From Hormoscilla sp. GM7CHS1pb (lineage in GTDB: Bacteria; Cyanobacteriota; Cyanobacteriia; Cyanobacteriales; Desertifilaceae): a DNA stretch of 64,000 nt. A program made the position numbers and the translations under genes. Every line of letters starts with the position of its first letter. Position 1 is the first letter of the stretch. Below the pieces are notes generated by a model that was not told the DNA's origin, ran no database searches, and was given only the letters and a program-made list of their open reading frames with translations. Location of the stretch: positions 620,001 to 684,000 of the forward strand of contig JACONN010000002.1 in assembly GCA_014323675.1 (NCBI GenBank), read 5' to 3'. Positions 27,878-35,850 of the stretch are shown here, piece after piece.

Positions 27878-28228
27878 TTACATAGGCTGGTTTTCGAGGG
27901 CGGTATGCTTGAGAAGCCTGCCTTGCAACTCACTCATATAGAAAACTTCGTACTCATTGACAAGTTCTGCTTGCAGTCGCTGCCACAAACTAATCCCCTC
28001 TTGCTCAAAAGCTAGACGTTCCTCTTCACTAGCGAAATCCGACGATCGGGGGTCATCCCAATTCATAATCCCATCATAAATATTTTGCCACTGGATTAAC
28101 CGTTCGATAGTTGCAGCACTCAAAGGTAACTCAGCGGGATGAGGATTATCAATTAAATCATTATCTTCATATTCCCACAGGGGATAGCAGTCGTACTCAG
28201 CCATCAATTTAATCTGTTTAACCATCAC
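27878..28228 (-). CDS. Acidic partner of the broken toxin-like gene (putative immunity or antitoxin)
   Basis: 116 residues: KQIKLMAEYDCYPLWEYEDN, LIDNPHPAELPLS, DDPRSSDFASEEERLAFEQEG. I recall this family as a small acidic protein encoded directly after a C-terminal toxin-like domain such as the one at 28218-28616, in many bacteria. The start overlaps that gene's end by 11 bases. An immunity or antitoxin role is inference from context only. Confidence 0.6.
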   Translation of the reverse strand: MMVKQIKLMAEYDCYPLWEYEDNDLIDNPHPAELPLSAATIERLIQWQNIYDGIMNWDDPRSSDFASEEERLAFEQEGISLWQRLQAELVNEYEVFYMSELQGRLLKHTALENQPM

Positions 28229-28616
28229 GATCTCTCCTCTCCTGAGTCAAACGACGGATCGATCTTATCGGGGTAGGGTTGGCACCGACAATATAGCCGT
28301 TGTTGCTTACACTTACCGAAATGTATTGGATTTGAGCATCTAAGACAATCTCATAAATAGTCCGAGACCTTCCTTGAATCCCTACAATTCTACCATTGAT
28401 GACAGCTGCCATAATTGCATCTTGAATCTAGTCTTCAGAAATTTTTCTGTTGGCAAATTCATGTGCTTCAGAACCTGTTGCCAACCAGACTTGGCATTGC
28501 CATTCTCCAAAAAAAACGATAGTACCGTCCGGTTTTTTAGCAATTCGCAGAATCTCATCTGGATTATGCTTAATACCAGATGCTTCTAGTTCGGCAATTA
28601 GGGTGTCTCTATCCAA
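28218..28616 (-). pseudogene. Toxin-like small domain with nonsense and frameshift lesions
   Basis: Reads MDRDTLIAELEASGIKHNPD and EILRIAKKPDGTIVF, then after a stop IMAAVINGRIVGIQG and IYEIVLDAQIQYISVSVSNNGYIVGAN. A TAG at 28428-28430 replaces an expected Gln (ISED-stop-IQDAIM). Between 28516 and 28460 the frame is shifted: the alternative frame gives FLENGNAKSGWQQVL, the expected continuation; the first slip is at an eight-A run (28509-28516). The domain is widespread at C-termini of large exported proteins and as a stand-alone gene. Function unproven. Confidence 0.7.
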
Positions 28617-28845
28617 TTATTATCCCTGTTGAACTAATATCTCACTCCCGTAATCATCCGCCGTAGCTATTTGTTCGGTTTCGTACCCTTGCACGGCAAA
28701 TCTATTGTAACATCTCTGGCAGTGCACATTTTACACCCGAGGCGGAGCCTCATTCATCCGTTCCCTGCCAGAGTCAGGGAACGAGATAACGAGAGAATGG
28801 AAAAGAGCAAATTGCGCGATCCGAAGTGCGCGACGCAGGAAATTC
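28617..28845. other. Intergenic with palindromic repeat
   Basis: 28759-28783 is CGTTCCCTG...CAGGGAACG, preceded by GAGGCGGAGCCTC (28739-28751). The same compound repeat occurs at 53758-53802. No gene seen. Confidence 0.7.
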
Positions 28846-29982
28846 TCAATTTTCCATTCTCCATTTGCCATCAAGGAATGCCTGAAAGCGCTTATTCTTG
28901 CGCAGTCTCTCTAAATCTGGGTCTGTTTTTGCTGCTGGCAAATATTTCTCAGGATTCCGCTTGATTGCCTCTGATATAGGATCCACTGCCAATTTAATCT
29001 TCCCCATGAAAGCATAGCAGTAACCCGTGTTATAAATCCCATTCACGTGATCTGGTTTGATTTCCAAAGACTTCTGAACGCTTGCTAAAGCATCTTTATA
29101 CTTCCCCAGCTTCGTCAAGGCATAACCGCGATTGTCCCAGGCTTCGTAATTATTTGGATCGCATTCGATCGCCTTATCGTAACTAGCGATCGCCTCTTTT
29201 ACCCGATTCATTCTCCGGAGGGCCAAGCCCCTGTTATTCCAAGCGTGAGTTTCTTGGGGATTTATTTCGACTGCACGATTATAACAATCCAGTTCTTCTT
29301 GATGCCGTTCCAGCTTATAAAACAATATCCCCTTGTTAATCAAGCTTGACAGGTGCTGGGGGTTAATTTCTAGAGCCTTGTCAAAAGTCGCCATCGCCTC
29401 TTCCTTGTTGTCCATTGCCATCAAGCAGCAGCCGTAATTAAACCACAATTCCGGGTCATTCTGATTAATCTTCAAGGCTTTTTTATAACTTTTCACTGCC
29501 CGCTGGAAATTGCCTAAATTCACGAAAGCATTGCCCCTGTTCCCCCAGGCTTTGTAGTCCTCGGGGTTAATTGTTCCCGCTTGGTAATAACTCTCTAGCG
29601 CCTCTTTATTCCGCCCCAACATGATTTCGCAATTCCCTTTTTCCGTCCACGCTTCGTAGGACTTCTCCTTAATTTCTATTGCTCTTTCAAAGCTAAGGAG
29701 CGCCTTTTCCACCTTTCCCCAATCCCGCAGGACAATACCTCTGTTAAACCAGATCCTCTCGTCATCTGGATTAAACTCCAGCGCCCGATCGAAGCTATCA
29801 AGGGACTCCGAGTAACGCTGCAAATGTCCCAGGGCCAAAGCCCGACAAGCCCAGACATCCGGAACAAAGGGCCAGTCTTTGACCAGACTATCAAAAAGGG
29901 CATACGCTGCTTCAAATTCTCCGGATTCTAAACAACGTAAACCTTCCTTGTAATTTAGATCAGCTTCAAAAGGATTTGGCAT
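28846..29982 (-). CDS. TPR-repeat protein
   Basis: 378 residues with about nine TPR units (RGIVLRDWGKVEKALLSFERAIEIK and similar) from residue 10 to 340, with no signal peptide or other domain. The final KTDPDLERLRKNKRFQAFLDG is a typical TPR-protein terminus. Unlike the neighbouring arrays, these repeats are divergent in sequence, so this gene is old and stable. A scaffold role is likely. Confidence 0.85.
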   Translation of the reverse strand: MPNPFEADLNYKEGLRCLESGEFEAAYALFDSLVKDWPFVPDVWACRALALGHLQRYSESLDSFDRALEFNPDDERIWFNRGIVLRDWGKVEKALLSFERAIEIKEKSYEAWTEKGNCEIMLGRNKEALESYYQAGTINPEDYKAWGNRGNAFVNLGNFQRAVKSYKKALKINQNDPELWFNYGCCLMAMDNKEEAMATFDKALEINPQHLSSLINKGILFYKLERHQEELDCYNRAVEINPQETHAWNNRGLALRRMNRVKEAIASYDKAIECDPNNYEAWDNRGYALTKLGKYKDALASVQKSLEIKPDHVNGIYNTGYCYAFMGKIKLAVDPISEAIKRNPEKYLPAAKTDPDLERLRKNKRFQAFLDGKWRMEN

Positions 29983-30036
29983 TTTTTAATTTCTAATTAC
30001 GATTTATTCAGGTTCAACAGACAGTAAACTATTTCG

Positions 30037-30141
30037 TTGCACATTTTGGGGATGATGCCCTCCAGAGCACATAACTGAAACTGGCTTGTAGTCTAGGTTT
30101 AAGACTTCTGCAACTATGCCCGTCATCCCGTAATTGTGCAA
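30037..30141. mobile_element. 105-bp MITE, copy 2
   Basis: Same element as 23715-23819, with about 90 percent matching positions by eye. It lies immediately downstream of the RTX-TPR gene. Confidence 0.85.
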
Positions 30142-30161
30142 CATTTCGCTTTTTGGTGAAA

Positions 30162-30737
30162 TTATTCTCGATCAATTACCTGTTGCAAGTCACTCAGCGC
30201 CTTGCCCCGGTTGCACTTGGCTTCGTAGAAATTTGGTTTGATTTCTATCGCTTTGTCATAGGATGCGATCGCCTCATCATACCTTGACAACTTATACAGC
30301 GCAATGCCCCGGTTGCACCAGGCATAGTGGTAATCTGGTTTGATTTCTATCGCTTTGTCATAGGATGCGATCGCCTCATCATACCTTGACAACTTATACA
30401 GCGCAATGCCCCGTTTGAAAAAGTCAAAAGCAATGTCATCCACTAATTCTGAGTCACCCCAGAGGCTGTCATTCCCCTCTTCGCCAAATAGGGTGTCGTT
30501 TCCCTTTCCACCGTAAAGTTTGTCGTTCCCATTGCCACCGAGCATCAACTCGTGTCCACCATGAAACTGTCTCCAGTCGAGAATGTCGTTATCGGAAGTG
30601 CCGCCTACATAGCGTATTCCATCTACGGGAATGTAATAATATATTGCCGTTGTCCAGTTATTTGTCTCGTTTCGCGCCCAATGAATCAGACTTTCTGCTT
30701 GCCAAGCTTTTAACTCCAATTGGTTTCTAATAACCAT
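30162..30737 (-). CDS. RTX calcium-binding repeat/TPR chimera
   Basis: The start at 30737 (MVIRNQLELKAWQAESLIHW) is set by AAGGAG upstream; the frame is open to 30848. 191 residues. Residues 60-105 carry RTX nonapeptides (GGNGNDKLYGGKGNDTLFGE, then EGNDSLWG), which bind calcium and usually lie near type I secretion signals. From about residue 115 this changes to two and a half TPR units (GIALYKLSRYDEAIASYDKA) almost identical to the 23.8-25 kb array, ending in the same GKALSDLQQVIDRE. The fusion point is near 30415. A recombinant gene; the TPR end replaces the normal RTX C-terminus, so secretion may be lost. Confidence 0.8.
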   Translation of the reverse strand: MVIRNQLELKAWQAESLIHWARNETNNWTTAIYYYIPVDGIRYVGGTSDNDILDWRQFHGGHELMLGGNGNDKLYGGKGNDTLFGEEGNDSLWGDSELVDDIAFDFFKRGIALYKLSRYDEAIASYDKAIEIKPDYHYAWCNRGIALYKLSRYDEAIASYDKAIEIKPNFYEAKCNRGKALSDLQQVIDRE

Positions 30738-30963
30738 TGTATACTCCTTGTACTTCTTGCATTCTTCACTATCGCACTCAGTTGTCAGGACGTGATTTAA
30801 ATCCTGGCTTTCGACTCGGGTAGGTACCCCTGCTCTTGTGTGTTCCAATCAATCACTCTACTAATCTAGCACCTCTTCACGGTAAGTTTCCGAAAATCAT
30901 ATTTGTATTTCTTATGCTAGTCATTAGTAAAACTTATACATTGGCATAAAAGAGTGGGGTAGC

Positions 30964-31003
30964 GGCGAGGTTATTGCTCGCCGTCTGCGAGGTTATTGCT
31001 CGC
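30964..31003. repeat. Two tandem hairpins GCGAGGTTATTGCTCGC
   Basis: GGCGAGGTTATTGCTCGCC (30964-30982) and GCGAGGTTATTGCTCGC (30987-31003) are direct copies of one short hairpin upstream of the GT4-radical SAM gene. A related GCGAGCAATAA unit is tandemly repeated at 57970-58048. Confidence 0.8.
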
Positions 31004-31110
31004 AAACTGCCTGGCCATGACAGATTTTTGTCAACTCTTGTTTTCCGTTTCCTGTTCCCCGTTCCCTGCTATATAATTGGTAGACAATGACGAAGCAACA
31101 TAGGTGTCAG

Positions 31111-33495
31111 ATGAAAATCCTACTGGTCATCCACGGATATCCCCCCGAGTACAACGCGGGCTCGGAAGTCTCGGTCCAAGGACTGGCGCGGGCCTTGGCC
31201 GATCGACACGAAGTTAACGTACTGACTCGACAAGAAAATACCTTTCTCCCCGACTATACGACCTGTGAAAAGACCGATTCAAGGGACGAGCGGGTAAAAC
31301 TCTACTCGATTAACTTAGCGAGAGGGCGCGATCGCTACCGCGACCCTGAAGTAGATCGCTACTTTGGGGCGCTGCTCGATCGCATCCAACCGGATATCGT
31401 CCACATCCATCACCTGAATCACCTTTCCACCTCAATAGTCCTAGAAGCCAAGCAGCGCCAAGTACCAATAATTTTCACATTGCATGACTTTTGGCTAATG
31501 TGTCCTCGGGGTCAATTTATCCAACTCTCTCCAGAAAAACCAACCGACATTTGGGCGCTTTGCGACGGCCAAGCAGACCGAAAATGCGCCGAACGATGCT
31601 ACTGCAGGTATTTTAGCGGCGCGTCAGCGGAAGCAGAAACCGACATCGCCTACTGGACGGACTGGGTAAGCCGGCGCATGGCGCATATACGCGAAATCTG
31701 CGAGGCAGTAAGTTTATTTATTGCTCCTTCCCGATACCTCTTAGAAAGATTCCGCACGGCCCGCGAAAAATCGGAATTTGGTCTGGAACCCGAAAAACTG
31801 GTTTATTTGGACTATGGATTTGACCGCGATCGCCTAGCAAATCGTCGCAGGCTGCCTGGGGAACCCTTCACCTTTGGTTATATCGGCACTCACAGACCCG
31901 CCAAAGGCGTACACCATTTAATTCAAGCTTTCGGACAGCTCCAGAACAGTCCTCGCCTGAGAATTTGGGGGCGGCACCAGATGGAAACCAAAGCACTTAT
32001 GGATCTAGAGAAGGAGCTGCCTTTCGAGGTACAAAAGCGCATCGAATGGATGGGAGAATACCAAAACTCCGAGATTGTCGCCGCAGTTTTTAACAAGTGC
32101 GACGCTATTGTGGTGCCGTCTATCTGGGCAGAAAACTCGCCTTTGGTTATTCACGAAGCCTTGCAAGTCCGCGTGCCAGTTATCGCCGCCAATTATGGGG
32201 GCATGGCAGAATACGTCCGGGACTCTATTAATGGGCTGCTCTTTAATCACCGCGACCCGTTATCTTTAGCAGCGCAAATGCAGCGGTTGGCAGACGATCC
32301 TGAATTGGCTCAGAAACTGGGAATGCGCGGTTATTTACAGTCTGCGGATGGGAACGTTCCCAGTATTAGCGATCGCGTTCGATTTCTCGAACGACTTTAT
32401 GCCCGAGCGATTGATGCCCGAGCGATTGATGCCCGAGCGATGGAGAAAAATACAACCCTTACAGGAATGGCCAACAAACCCGGACCGTGGCGGATTACAT
32501 TCGATACTAATCCCGATGACTGTAACTTGCATTGCATTATGTGCGAGGAACATTCCCCCTACAGCTCGTTACAGCAACAGCGGCGAGAGGCTGGGAAACC
32601 TCGCCGACGCATGGATATCGACGTCATCCGCAAAATTATGGCGGAGTCGGCGGGGACGCCGTTGCGAGAAATTATCCCTTCGACAATGGGAGAACCGCTG
32701 CTGTACCAGCATTTTGAGGAGATTCTCGACCTCTGCCAAAAATACGGGGTGAAGCTAAACCTAACTACCAATGGCACTTTTCCCGGACGCGGAGCCAAAG
32801 CGTGGGCGGAAAAAATACTGCCCGTAACCTCAGACGTGAAAATATCTTGGAACGGAGCGAGTAAAGAAACACAAGAATCGATTATGCTGGGGACGCGATG
32901 GGAGCGGGTGCTAGAAAATGTCAAATCGTTTACTGCCGCGCGCGATCGCCATGCCGAGTCTGGGGGCAATTGGTGTCGGGTAACTTTCCAACTAACTTTT
33001 CTAGAAACAAACCTGGAGGAACTGGCGGAAATTGTCAAGTTGGCGGCATCCTTGGGGGTTGACCGAGTGAAAGGACACCACCTCTGGGCGCATTTTGACG
33101 AAATTAAGTCCTTATCTATGCGACGCAGTGCAGAAGCGATCGCGCGCTGGAATCAAGCAGTTGCTGCTGCCCAAACAGCCGCCGAACGATACCGCAAGCC
33201 CAATGGAGAACGGGTACTTCTAGAAAACATCTTTGCCCTTGACCCGAACGAGCCTCAAGAAATCGCTCCCGATGCGGTTTGTCCCTTTCTAGGTCGGGAA
33301 GCTTGGGTTAGCGCCGAAGGACGATTCAACCCCTGCTGCGCCCCAGATGCCCTGCGCCGTACTCTGGGGGAATTTGGCAACCTCAACTCCCAGAGTATTT
33401 GGCAAATCTGGCAGAGCCAAGCATACCAACAGCTTTGCTCGACCTATCAAAATCACTCTCTGTGTCAAGGCTGTAATATGCGGAATGGAGAATAG
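31111..33495 (+). CDS. Glycosyltransferase family 4 - radical SAM/SPASM fusion
   Basis: The start at 31111 (MKILLVIHGYPPEYNAGSEV); an upstream ATG at 31087 is possible. Residues 1-430 form a GT-B glycosyltransferase: N-terminal acceptor domain, FTLHDFWLMCPRG, GYIGTHRPAKGVHHLI, and the donor motif PSIWAENSPLVIHEALQVRVPVIA. A linker encoded by three tandem copies of a 15-base unit (ARAIDARAIDARAME) follows. Residues 465-800 are a radical SAM domain with CNLHCIMC binding a 4Fe-4S cluster, followed by a SPASM-like C-terminus (CPFLGREAWVSAEGRFNPCC...CQGC). Fusion of these activities suggests modification of a glycan, peptide or natural product. It is followed after 49 bases by a methyltransferase. 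Confidence 0.85.
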   Translation: MKILLVIHGYPPEYNAGSEVSVQGLARALADRHEVNVLTRQENTFLPDYTTCEKTDSRDERVKLYSINLARGRDRYRDPEVDRYFGALLDRIQPDIVHIHHLNHLSTSIVLEAKQRQVPIIFTLHDFWLMCPRGQFIQLSPEKPTDIWALCDGQADRKCAERCYCRYFSGASAEAETDIAYWTDWVSRRMAHIREICEAVSLFIAPSRYLLERFRTAREKSEFGLEPEKLVYLDYGFDRDRLANRRRLPGEPFTFGYIGTHRPAKGVHHLIQAFGQLQNSPRLRIWGRHQMETKALMDLEKELPFEVQKRIEWMGEYQNSEIVAAVFNKCDAIVVPSIWAENSPLVIHEALQVRVPVIAANYGGMAEYVRDSINGLLFNHRDPLSLAAQMQRLADDPELAQKLGMRGYLQSADGNVPSISDRVRFLERLYARAIDARAIDARAMEKNTTLTGMANKPGPWRITFDTNPDDCNLHCIMCEEHSPYSSLQQQRREAGKPRRRMDIDVIRKIMAESAGTPLREIIPSTMGEPLLYQHFEEILDLCQKYGVKLNLTTNGTFPGRGAKAWAEKILPVTSDVKISWNGASKETQESIMLGTRWERVLENVKSFTAARDRHAESGGNWCRVTFQLTFLETNLEELAEIVKLAASLGVDRVKGHHLWAHFDEIKSLSMRRSAEAIARWNQAVAAAQTAAERYRKPNGERVLLENIFALDPNEPQEIAPDAVCPFLGREAWVSAEGRFNPCCAPDALRRTLGEFGNLNSQSIWQIWQSQAYQQLCSTYQNHSLCQGCNMRNGE

Positions 33496-33544
33496 GGAAT
33501 TTCCCCATTCCCAATGCCCAATGCCCAATTACCAATTCCCCAAA

Positions 33545-35365
33545 ATGAAACAACCCTGGCAAGAATTCACAATATCACCAGAGCGATCGCATCACCTTTT
33601 CCAAGGTCACCCTGCTTACTCGGCTCGCTTTGAAGAAGTTCTCAAGTTTCACGCTCCGGGTCTAGCGCCGGTTAGAGACTCGTCGGGAGCCTATCATATT
33701 TTAGCGGATGGGTCTCCCGCTTATTCAAACCGCTATCTCAGGACTTTTGGATTTTACGAAGGACGTGCCGCCGTTTGTTCGCTTGGAGGTTGGTTTCACA
33801 TTCTAGAGAATGGCCAACCCCTCTACCCCGATCGCTATGATTGGTGCGGCAACTTTCAGGAAAAACGCTCTGCAGTTCGCACCTGGGACGGCCAATATTT
33901 CCACATCCGACCCGATGGCACTAAGGCTTACGAATCTGGCAATATTGGCTATCGATATGTAGGAGATTACCGAGAAGGAATAGCAGTCGTTCAACGAGAA
34001 GATGGGCTGCACGCACATATTACTTTAGACGGTCGGCGGCAACATCAGCGATGCTTCCCAGATTTGGATGTATTTCATAAAGGATTTGCACGCGCTCGGG
34101 ACGATCGCGGCTGGCATCATATCAATCTCCAAGGAGAACCCGCTTATGGGCGACGGTTTGCCGCCGTAGAACCGTTCTATAACGGGCAGGCTCGCGTAGA
34201 AGACTTTGACGGAGCATTGCTGGTTATCGATGAGGCGGGAAAAACAATAGTGCAACTGCGATCGCCAGAAATCACCTCGCCACCCTCGCTAGAAATTACT
34301 TCGCCAGAAGGAGACGTGCTCCAAGCGCTCTCGGCAGATATGGTGGGATATTGGCGATCGCAGACAATTTTTGCTGCGGTAAAATTGGGCGTATTCGATG
34401 CTCTCCCAGCTACGAGCGCGGCAATGGAACAAAAACTGGGACTTGCTTCGGGGATGGGGGAGCGACTGCTGCGAGCGCTCCACGAATTGGGCTTGGTTTT
34501 TCCCAGGGTTTCTCCCGCGAATTTCTGGCAAACGAGCGATCGCGGTGCCTTGCTAGCGACAAATCATCCCTTATCAATGGCATCTGCAGCAATGCTTTGG
34601 GGAAGCGAACATTATGCAGCGTGGGCGAGCTTAGCGACTGCTCTGCGCGAGGGCAAACCCGCATTCGATACCCAGTTTGGCCTGCCGTTCTTCGATTGGT
34701 ACGGGCAAGAGCCAGAGAAATTAAAAACCTATCACCAAGCTCTACTAACTTATGCCCGCCACGATTACTCTGCTATTACAGAAGCAATCGACTTTTCGGA
34801 TCGCGCAACAATCCTGGATGCCGGAGGCGGTACGGGAGAATTGCTCTGGATGGTTTTGCAAGCCTCGCCTCGCTCGACTGGAATTTTGCTAGACAGACCG
34901 GAGGCGATCGCCAATGTCCGCGTCCCCGAAAATCTTGCTACGCGGGTGCAAATTGTGGGAGCAGATTTGTTTGCATCTTGGTCGGCCGTGGCCGATGCTG
35001 TCATCCTAGCTCGGGTACTGCACGACTGGTCAGACCCGCAAGCAAAAATAATTCTGCAACGAGCCAAACAAGCCCTGACTCCAACGGGTCGGCTCTACAT
35101 CCTAGAAAGAGTTCTGGAACCTGGCGTACCTGACTGCGGTTTGCTGGACTTAAATATGCTAGTAATAACCGGCGGTTGCGAGCGAACTCTGCCCCAATTT
35201 CAGGATTTATTGCGCTCGGTCGGCTTGCGCCTCAGGCAACAAATCAAGATGCGATCGGACCGCGGACGGTCCGAAAAATCGGGAATTTCCGTGCTTATCG
35301 CCAGGAATAGGATCGGTGATGCGCCCTCCCCGCCCGGGTCTGAGGGTCTCCCCGCCCGGATCTGA
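33545..35365 (+). CDS. WG-repeat protein with C-terminal O-methyltransferase
   Basis: The start at 33545 (MKQPWQEFTISPERSHHLFQ). Residues 20-235 contain about six WG/KWG-type repeats (FYEGRAAVCSLGGWFHILENG). Residues 255-590 form a class I plant-type O-methyltransferase: a winged-helix dimerisation part (FDALPATSAAMEQKLGLASG), SAM motif ILDAGGGTGELLW and the catalytic His-Asp in LARVLHDWSDPQAK. The last 20 residues (IGDAPSPPGSEGLPARI) are encoded by the minisatellite at 35319-35407, so the stop may have been created by repeat expansion. Co-transcribed with the GT4-radical SAM gene, probably as tailoring enzymes of one product. Confidence 0.85.
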   Translation: MKQPWQEFTISPERSHHLFQGHPAYSARFEEVLKFHAPGLAPVRDSSGAYHILADGSPAYSNRYLRTFGFYEGRAAVCSLGGWFHILENGQPLYPDRYDWCGNFQEKRSAVRTWDGQYFHIRPDGTKAYESGNIGYRYVGDYREGIAVVQREDGLHAHITLDGRRQHQRCFPDLDVFHKGFARARDDRGWHHINLQGEPAYGRRFAAVEPFYNGQARVEDFDGALLVIDEAGKTIVQLRSPEITSPPSLEITSPEGDVLQALSADMVGYWRSQTIFAAVKLGVFDALPATSAAMEQKLGLASGMGERLLRALHELGLVFPRVSPANFWQTSDRGALLATNHPLSMASAAMLWGSEHYAAWASLATALREGKPAFDTQFGLPFFDWYGQEPEKLKTYHQALLTYARHDYSAITEAIDFSDRATILDAGGGTGELLWMVLQASPRSTGILLDRPEAIANVRVPENLATRVQIVGADLFASWSAVADAVILARVLHDWSDPQAKIILQRAKQALTPTGRLYILERVLEPGVPDCGLLDLNMLVITGGCERTLPQFQDLLRSVGLRLRQQIKMRSDRGRSEKSGISVLIARNRIGDAPSPPGSEGLPARI

Positions 35366-35407
35366 TAGTCTCCCCGCCCGGGTCTGAGGGTCTCCCCACC
35401 CGGGTCA
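35319..35407. repeat. 22-bp GC-rich minisatellite
   Basis: Four tandem units of CTCCCCGCCCGGGTCTGAGG type with small variations. It overlaps the 3' end of the methyltransferase gene and lies upstream of the giant exoprotein. A similar CTCCCCGCCCGGAT repeat lies at 10630-10690 upstream of the LRR exoprotein (opposite strand). No spacers of unrelated sequence, so this is not CRISPR. Confidence 0.85.
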
Positions 35408-35525
35408 TAAGGGCTCCGCAATCTACTTGACAAAAATAAAAATCATGTTTCCATTAATTCCCGTCCCCACAGAGACGCTAACAGACATCCTAAACCTATA
35501 TCCCCTCCCTTGTCAAGCACTACGC

Positions 35526-35550
35526 TAAAGATCCATAAGCTCAGCTTACT
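35526..35550. promoter_or_regulatory. Operator-like palindrome TAAGCTCAGCTTA shared with the LRR gene
   Basis: TAAGCTCAGCTTA (35538-35550), preceded by GCTAAAGATCCA, matches the site at 10592-10617 in orientation relative to its gene. It lies about 300 bases before the giant gene start. An upstream CTTGACAAAAAT near 35427 could be a -35 element. Confidence 0.55.
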
Positions 35551-35850
35551 AGAGGTCAGAATTTAATTATTTTTTAAGGATTATTAACAAAAATTCCCTG
35601 AGAGATGTGTTTTAATGATTGTAGTTATGTACAGGAGAGCGCCCTGCGATTCCCTCAAGGTCCTAGTGCCCGCATGCAGGATTACATCAGTCCTGATAAC
35701 CGGTCGGGCCAGCCAGCCACCGGTGGAGCGCTAGCCGAGGCTTCTTACTCAAGATGATCTAGTCCGACATAGTCCGGATAAAGCAAGAAACCTCGGGAGA
35801 TAGTAACATCCTCGGTAAAGAAACAAATAGAAACAAATAAGGAGAAAGAA
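35551..35850 (+). other. Long leader of the giant exoprotein gene
   Basis: About 35640-35830 is GC-rich relative to its flanks, with several potential stems (CCGGTCGGGC...ACCGGTGG; GTCCGACATAGTCCGGA; CCTCGGGAGATAGTAACATC...CTCGG). It may form a structured 5' leader, but I do not recognise a riboswitch. AAGGAGAAAG before 35851 is a strong ribosome site. Confidence 0.4.

Noticed and set aside
34351..35133. 260-codon plus-strand frame inside the methyltransferase gene
   Set aside because: Overlaps the real methyltransferase in another frame and has no recognisable domain.
35319..35407. Possible CRISPR array (short GC-rich direct repeats)
   Set aside because: Units are contiguous with no unique spacers and vary slightly; it is a minisatellite, and no cas genes are nearby.
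35640..35830. Riboswitch candidate before the giant gene
   Set aside because: Stems are possible, but no conserved aptamer motif was recognised; kept only as a leader region.
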